A stretch of DNA of 64,000 bases, from contig WHVD01000106.1 in assembly GCA_015178975.1 (NCBI GenBank), positions 186,001 through 250,000 on the forward strand, read 5' to 3'. The translations under genes and the position numbers were made by a program. The notes below the pieces were generated by a model. That model did no database searches. It saw only the letters and a program-made list of their open reading frames with translations, and was not told where the DNA came from. Within the stretch, counting starts at the first letter, position 1. The number at the start of each line of letters is the position of its first letter. Shown here one piece after another: positions 58,849 to 64,000 of the stretch. This DNA is from Hysterangium stoloniferum (taxonomy: Eukaryota > Basidiomycota > Agaricomycetes > Hysterangiales > Hysterangiaceae).

Positions 58849-59129
58849 GGGGTCCAAGGGAATGGAAAAGTCCAAAATATCCATGGGGGCTGCAGAGATA
58901 AATGAACTGGCAGAAGAGAGCAGGGAGAAGGGAGCAGAAGATACTATAGAATAATTAATAATAGAATTTTTTCTTTATCTTCAAAAGTGCATGAAAATGG
59001 AAAAGACCAGGGGAAACCCACTTAAGCAAAAATAAAAGACAAGTCAAAACCTGTAAAACAAAGAGAGACATAGGGCAACACTCTGCAGAATGCCCAGATT
59101 TACACCAAGATAGACCTCAAACATGCCTA

Positions 59130-59342
59130 CAGTGACCCAAAAAAGCATCCAGATGTTTGGTGAAATTGGAAAGATGGGTTTGCAGCTCCAGAAATAAAAT
59201 AGATACAATTCTGAATAAATCAGAGGTAAGAGGTATACATCTGACCTACATGATGACATAAGCATGACATCATAGCTTTCCTTATCAGGGAAGTAGGAAA
59301 TGAACAATGGACATGGTGCATCCGGACATTTTTTTTGCTCTG
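59130..59342 (+). repeat. Left terminal inverted repeat of the Tc1-like element
   Basis: It pairs with 60948-61159 and begins CAGTGACCC, the usual Tc1/mariner-type terminus. Long inverted repeats of this size characterise some Tc1 lineages. Confidence 0.9.
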
Positions 59343-59476
59343 TCAACTGATACATGAAACTCAACTAAGGTTCATATAACTGTGGGAATTTCTGGTTAGG
59401 TTCAACAATGTCATGTGACCACATGTTTAAATAACACATTTACATGAACCTTTGCCTCAATTCACCCCCCCACCAC

Positions 59477-60919
59477 ATGATGAAGAAGCACTCTACTGAA
59501 ACAAGGCTCTCTGTCATTTCTCTTCTCCAGGAGGGTCACTCCTGCAGAACAATTGCTTCTAAACTTCATATTGGGCACTCTACAGTATCAGAAATTTGCT
59601 CCCAACTCCCTGGTCCACTTCCAACACCTTCCAGAGGTTGTCCTCCCAAATTCTCCCCCAGGGATCATCACCACCTGGCTCGTTCTATCACCTCTGGTGT
59701 CACGAATCGATTATTCTTCGATAAAGTCGAATAATATTCTATTAATTGAACTTGAAAGCCTCGTTCGACGAAGTATATATTCGTCCTGTTGATGAAGTAA
59801 GAGGCTATTTCCAGTCGCGAGAACTCACGGAAGTATTTGTCAAAGAAGTTATGACAAAGTAGATTACTAATATCACTAATATACAGATATTTCGACTGAC
59901 TTCCCTTGCTCCTTTTGTAGCCCTTTTATGCTTTTCATCATATCATTATGACTATGTTATGAACTAATTATGAAATCATATATGATGTTGAAATGAGACA
60001 TGTTGAAAGAGATTCGATGGTGTTGATTAATGTTTGGTTTTGTCGAGTTAAGTTCAATAGGTCGAAGAGTTGTCGAAGGTTACCTTTGAATGTTTGTGAC
60101 AATATGTGACATGTGACAGTTGTGACATCTGGACAGGTTGATAATGCCTCCCAAGCCAAGTCCCACCTCTCCCTCAATGTCTGCACACAGACAATTAGAA
60201 ATGCATTGAAGAAAGAGAATTTGAAGGCTGTGGTAAAGGCGAAAAGACCTCTTCTTGCCTGTTGACACATCAAGGCTCGATATGAGTTTGCTATCAAGTA
60301 CCAGCATTGGACTGAGGAGGACTGGTTTAGGGTTATCTTCTCAGATGAGACCAAAATCAATCGTTTGGGCTCTGATGGGAGGTTGTGGGTATGGAAAAGA
60401 CCAGGTTCTACACTCACTCAGCAGCATATCAATGGAACTATCAAATTTGGAGGGGGGAGTCTAATGATTTGGGGATGTATGACAGCACATGGTGTGGGGT
60501 ACATGTGCAAGATAGATGGGAGGATGGATGGGGAGATGTACAAGGACATATTGGAGGACTATATCTTCAAAACAGTGGAGTATTATGGGATGGACAGGGA
60601 AAGGTTTGTCTTCCAGCAGGACAATGACCCTAAACACACTTGCAAGTTGGCCAAGGATTGGTTCAAGGACCATCAGGTGGAGGTTTTAGACTGGCCTGCA
60701 CAGTCTCCAGACCTGAATCCAATAGAACACTTATGGTGGGAGTTGAAGAGAAGGCTTGGAACATACCCTGAGGCACCCAAGACCATATTGGAGCTCTGGG
60801 AGAGAGTGGAGGTGGAATGGGAGGGTATTCCAAGGGAGAAATGCCTTGAATTGATCAAGAGCATGCCTAGAAGGGTTGCTGCAGTACTAAAGGCCAAGGG
60901 GGGGTACACTAAATACTGA
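59477..60919 (+). pseudogene. Tc1-family transposase (DD34E), interrupted
   Basis: The transposase cuts and pastes the element by a DDE mechanism. The N-terminal helix-turn-helix lies at 59477-59697 (KKHSTETRLSVISLLQEGHS, SCRTIASKLHIGHSTVSEI), followed by a GCPPKFSPRD linker. The frame is then interrupted by the 430-bp solo LTR and resumes at 60128 (QVDNASQAKSHLSLNVCTQT). The LTR plus one target duplication is 435 bp, so the reading frame is preserved across it. A TGA at 60263-60265 interrupts LLAC-stop-HIKARYEFA, where an Arg codon CGA would differ by one C to T change. The catalytic residues are present: FSDETKIN, QQDNDPKHT and SPDLNPIEHLWWELK, with 34 residues between the second Asp and the Glu. 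The C-terminus ends KAKGGYTKY. Only the solo LTR and this stop disable an otherwise well kept gene. Confidence 0.9.
59698..60127. mobile_element. Solo LTR, 430 bp, with 5-bp target duplication
   Basis: The insert begins TGTCACGAATCG and ends CAGTTGTGACA, a 6-bp inverted terminus with canonical TG...CA ends. It is flanked by direct repeats TCTGG at 59693-59697 and 60128-60132, as expected for retroviral-type integration. No internal retroelement region remains, so recombination between two LTRs probably removed it. Its sequence is unrelated to the LTR-like block at 57.67 kb, so it comes from a different family. Confidence 0.92.
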
Positions 60920-60947
60920 AACTGGTAAAAACTAGTAATTAATTACA

Positions 60948-61159
60948 AGAGCAAAAAAAGTGTCCAGATGCACCATGTCCATTATTAATTTCCTACTTTC
61001 CTGATAAGGAAAGCTATGATGTCATGCTTATGTTATCATGTAGGTCAGATGTATACCTCTTACCTCTGATTTATTCAGAATTTTATCTATTTTATTTCTG
61101 GAGCTGTAAACCCATCTTTCCAATTTCACCAAACATCCAGATGCTTTTTTGGGTCACTG
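60948..61159 (-). repeat. Right terminal inverted repeat of the Tc1-like element
   Basis: This is the reverse complement of 59130-59342 with about ten differences. It is followed by TA at 61160-61161. Confidence 0.9.
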
Positions 61160-63202
61160 TATCACTTGGTCCAGATCACTGAGGGTAACAAGAGGAAAAC
61201 CACATTCTGTACCCATTATGAGGCTTTTGAATGGTTGGTAATGCCTTTCAGACTCACTAATGCCCCTTCCATTTTTCCACATTTTATTAATGACATTTTC
61301 TCTAACATGCTTGATGTCCTCTGGAGGCTCCATCAACATGGTCTTGTTGCAAATGGGGAAAAATGTGCTTTTGACAGACTCCATGGAGTATCTGGGTTTC
61401 ATTATGGGGCCTGATGGACTCTACATGGATGAAGCCAAAGTACAAGCCATCAAGGATTGGCCAGAACCCCACAAGGTTAAAGACATTCAATCTTTCCTCA
61501 TTTTGCCAATTTTTACCAGCAGTTTATCCACAACTATTCCAACATCACAGTTCCCCTTACTTGTCTCACTTGTAAGGACACTCCATGGAAGTTTAATGAT
61601 AAGTGTCATGCAGCATTCAATCTTTTGAAAGATGCTTTATCTTCAGCCCCCATCCTTTCACATTGGAAACCAGACTTCCCACTCATTGTTGAAATGAATG
61701 CCTCAGATTATGCATTAGGTGCCATTTTGTCAATTCAGGACTCTGACAGAGAAGTACACCCAGTTGCATTTCTTTCCTGGATTTTTACTGGACCCAAGCT
61801 CAACTATGATATACACGACAAGGAACTTCTTGCAATCTTTGAAGCTTTTAAAGTATGGTGGCATTATTTGGAGGGTGCTGGCCCCCCAGCAGATGTTATT
61901 ACTGATCACAAAAATTTGGAATATTTTTCAACCATGAAACTTTTGACCCACTGGCAAGCCCATTGGTTTAAATATTCGTCTGCCTTTAATATGGTCATCC
62001 ATTTTTGACCCAGCCACCTTGGCAGAAAACCCAATGCACTAACTAGATGATGGGATGTCTATCCCAAAGAGGAGAGCAATGACTATGCCATGATAAACCC
62101 ACACAATCTGAAACTGATTTTCATGAACATGCAACTTACCACATCAGTCCATGCAACTTACCTCATTCATCCAATTATGTGTGGTATTATCATTATGGAC
62201 ATTGAGAAACTACACCAAGACATTCTATTGGCAATTCCGCTAGACCCTGCAACCAAGGCACATCTAGACAATCCCACAGACCCCAGCAAACCCCAGTGGT
62301 CTCAAGGCTCACATAGTTTCATTAGACTTGACAATTGCATCACCTGGAGGCAAAAGACAAACTAAATACATCAATCAGACCTTGGAACAATATCTCTGCA
62401 TGTATTGCAATTACCAACAGTACAATTGGAAATCCCTGCTACCATTGGCAGAATTTGCTTACAACAATGCACCCTCTGCCACTACTGGCATATCACCCTT
62501 CTTTGCCAACAAGGGTTACAAACCAAATCTCACAGTACACCTGGAAAGAAATCTACTCTCAGTGCATACTCAAGAATTTGTCACAGACCAGATGAACTCC
62601 ACCTGGAACTCCAGACTGCAATAACATCCATCCAGGAACAATATCAACATTCAGTGGACCAAAAGCAGATCCCACCACCTGACTTTAAGATTGGTGACTG
62701 TGTTTTTGTTAAACCCTCAGTTCTTCCAGACAACCCAACCTTCCAAGAAACTTTCTGAAAAGTATCTAGGACCTTTTGATATCATAGCACAACCAGGCTC
62801 AGTATTGTGGACCCTCTGGCTCCCAGATAATATGTATGTGAGCAGTACACCCAGTATGTCATGTTTCTATGTTAGAACTGTGTACAGCTAACACTATTCC
62901 AGACCACATACAACCTCCACCCCCTCCAGTCATTATTGACAGAGAACCCGAGTTTGAAATCTCACAAATTTTAGACTCAAAATTTGATAAATGTCAGTGC
63001 AATTGTAAACTGCTTTACCTAGTCAATGGGCAGGCTATGAGGGCACTGATGAAGAAACCTCTTGGATTTTGGCTATGGAACTTGGGAATGCCACAGAGAT
63101 TGTACTTGGTTTCTATACAGCTTACCCAGGAAAACCCAGTCCATTGTCCTCTGTCTAGCCACATTACCCACAGACCCCATACTCTCTGGACTCACATCAT
63201 TT

Positions 63203-64000
63203 TTACCCATCAAGTAGGTTGGAAGTAAGTGGGAGCAGATACTTATCTCTCCATGTGACTGCATTGAGTCCTCTGAAATTAATGCAAAGTTGCAGGGATC
63301 CATCCCTCTTTTTGACAAAAAGAATGAGTGCTCCAAAAGGAGACTTTGATGGCCAAATAAAACCTATGGACAGATGTTCATCCAGGAATTCCTGGATTGC
63401 AGAGAGTTCCACAGAGGATAACAGATAAATTGGTCCAAGGGGTGGCTGGGCCCTATTGTCAAGGTTGATTTTTAAGTCATATGGTGTGTGGGGTGCAAGC
63501 CAGTCAGCATTTCACTTACTAAAACATCTGTGAAGTCATGATATTTCTCCAGGACCCCTTCTAGATCTGCAAAAAGCTCAGATTCTGGAGTTGAAAAATG
63601 TCCAGTTGCTTAATCAACTTTTAGATTAATTGTGAATGCCTGGGATCCATCCAATTTCATAGCCCTAATGAAAGCTGCCATATTAATAATGGAAATGGAT
63701 GAGATTACCATTGGTTCCATGGGTGCTGTAGAGGCCACAGGTGCCGAAAAGGCTGGGGACAATACAGTTTTGTCAGGTGCTGCAGGCATCCAGAAAGTGA
63801 TACTGCCTGACACCCAGTCAATCAACAGATTGTGTCAGGTGAGCCAGTTGTGTCCTAGGATGACTAAGCAACTTCAGTCTAACTCCATCACATAGAAAGT
63901 GATGATCTGAGATATTCCACATGGGAACTGGATACAGAGGTTGCAACCTTGGATGGAGGATAGTCACACTTCATTGAATATACAAAAAGTTATGGAAAAG
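63203..64000 (-). mobile_element. Ty3/gypsy element, protease and N-terminal RT part (minus strand, continues past window)
   Basis: Read on the minus strand from the window edge, the order is FPCGISQIITFYVMELD, a stop, VILGHNWLTH and IDWVSGSITFW. This is the C-terminal part of a gypsy aspartic protease region. After a linker of about 370 bp comes the RT N-terminus: ELSAIQEFLDEHLSIGFIWP, SKSPFGALILFVKKRDGSLQ, INFRGLNAVTW and LLPLTSNLLDG at 63.21 kb. The next conserved residues of RT (LQNAQIYTKIDL) are found at 59083 on the plus strand. The two parts abut without loss in the alignment, so an inversion separated them. Stops and frameshifts show the copy is dead. Confidence 0.8.

Larger units (their letters stand above)
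59130..61159 (+). mobile_element. Tc1-like DNA transposon, 2030 bp, with about 212-bp terminal inverted repeats
   Basis: The element starts CAGTGACCCAAAAAAGCATC at 59130 and ends with its complement at 61159, flanked by TA at 59128-59129 and 61160-61161. The inverted repeats (59130-59342 and 60948-61159) differ at about ten positions. It inserted within a reverse transcriptase codon: removing the element and one TA restores the frame AYHLVQ of the gypsy pol. It carries a DD34E transposase in the same orientation. The transposase is interrupted by a solo LTR and one stop, so the copy is non-autonomous, although its ends look intact enough to be mobilised. Confidence 0.93.
59083..63210 (+). mobile_element. 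Chromodomain Ty3/gypsy element, 3' part of pol (plus strand, decayed)
   Basis: Excluding the Tc1 insertion, plus-strand pol runs from LQNAQIYTKIDLKHA at 59083-59129 into YHLVQITEGNKRKT at 61160, then VMPFRLTNAPSIF. RT then skips directly to LHQHGLVANGEKCAF, so about 28 residues including the catalytic Y-x-DD box are deleted. It continues through YLGFIMGPDGLYMDEAKVQA, the RNase H domain (LIVEMNASDYALGAIL, with Asn in place of the first catalytic Asp) and LNYDIHDKELLAI. Of the integrase only NQTLEQYLCMYCNYQQ and PLAEFAYNNAPSATTGISPF remain; the zinc finger and most of the core are missing. A chromodomain follows, EFEISQILDSKFD then CKLLYLVN with a frameshift into a GYEGTDEETSW-like stretch near 63.05 kb. 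Several frameshifts occur, so the element is dead. Confidence 0.85.

Overview
This window looks like the nuclear genome of a filamentous basidiomycete (an Agaricomycete is most likely). The readable genes carry many short introns, mostly 37 to 60 nt. The cytochrome P450, the Crinkler-type NTPase/nuclease, the F-box/LRR-like fragments and the chromodomain Ty3/gypsy element are all of kinds common in that group. No bacterial operons, CRISPR arrays or rRNA genes were seen.

Layout. 1-4.96 kb is the inverted copy A of a large degenerate repeat family. 5-14.4 kb is gene-poor and holds one well supported small gene, a three-exon double-stranded-RNA-binding-domain protein (6423-6859). 14.48-19.85 kb is a compact island: COP9 signalosome subunit 2 (minus) and the USP39/Sad1 spliceosomal pseudo-protease (plus) diverge from a 139-bp shared promoter, followed by two small minus-strand genes, a 69-aa single-span membrane protein and a 79-aa dsRBD-like protein. 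20-29 kb is decayed, with short tandem arrays, a gag-like relic and a perfect 173-bp palindrome (27855-28027). 29.2-31.5 kb is a multi-exon cytochrome P450 with one unresolved frame break.

32.86-39.41 kb (copy B) and 50.2-55.1 kb (copy C) are two further copies of the large repeat, both on the plus strand, so A is inverted relative to B and C. Between them lie an element bounded by 29-bp perfect inverted repeats (42.35-43.04 kb), F-box/LRR-like gene relics and a Crinkler-type P-loop NTPase/nuclease gene with a frameshift (46.4-48.9 kb).

55.9-64 kb is a nested transposon cluster. A degenerate chromodomain Ty3/gypsy element was interrupted in its reverse transcriptase by a 2030-bp Tc1-like element (59130-61159, TA target duplication). 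The Tc1 transposase was in turn split by a 430-bp solo LTR (59698-60127) with the 5-bp target duplication TCTGG. The gypsy gene is also divided between the two strands in a way that one inversion of about 59.08-63.21 kb would repair.

The housekeeping genes here are independent: CSN2 acts in cullin deneddylation and USP39 in tri-snRNP assembly. Most of the remaining sequence is decayed mobile or repeated DNA. All exon structures were read by eye from splice sites and family conservation and have no transcript support.
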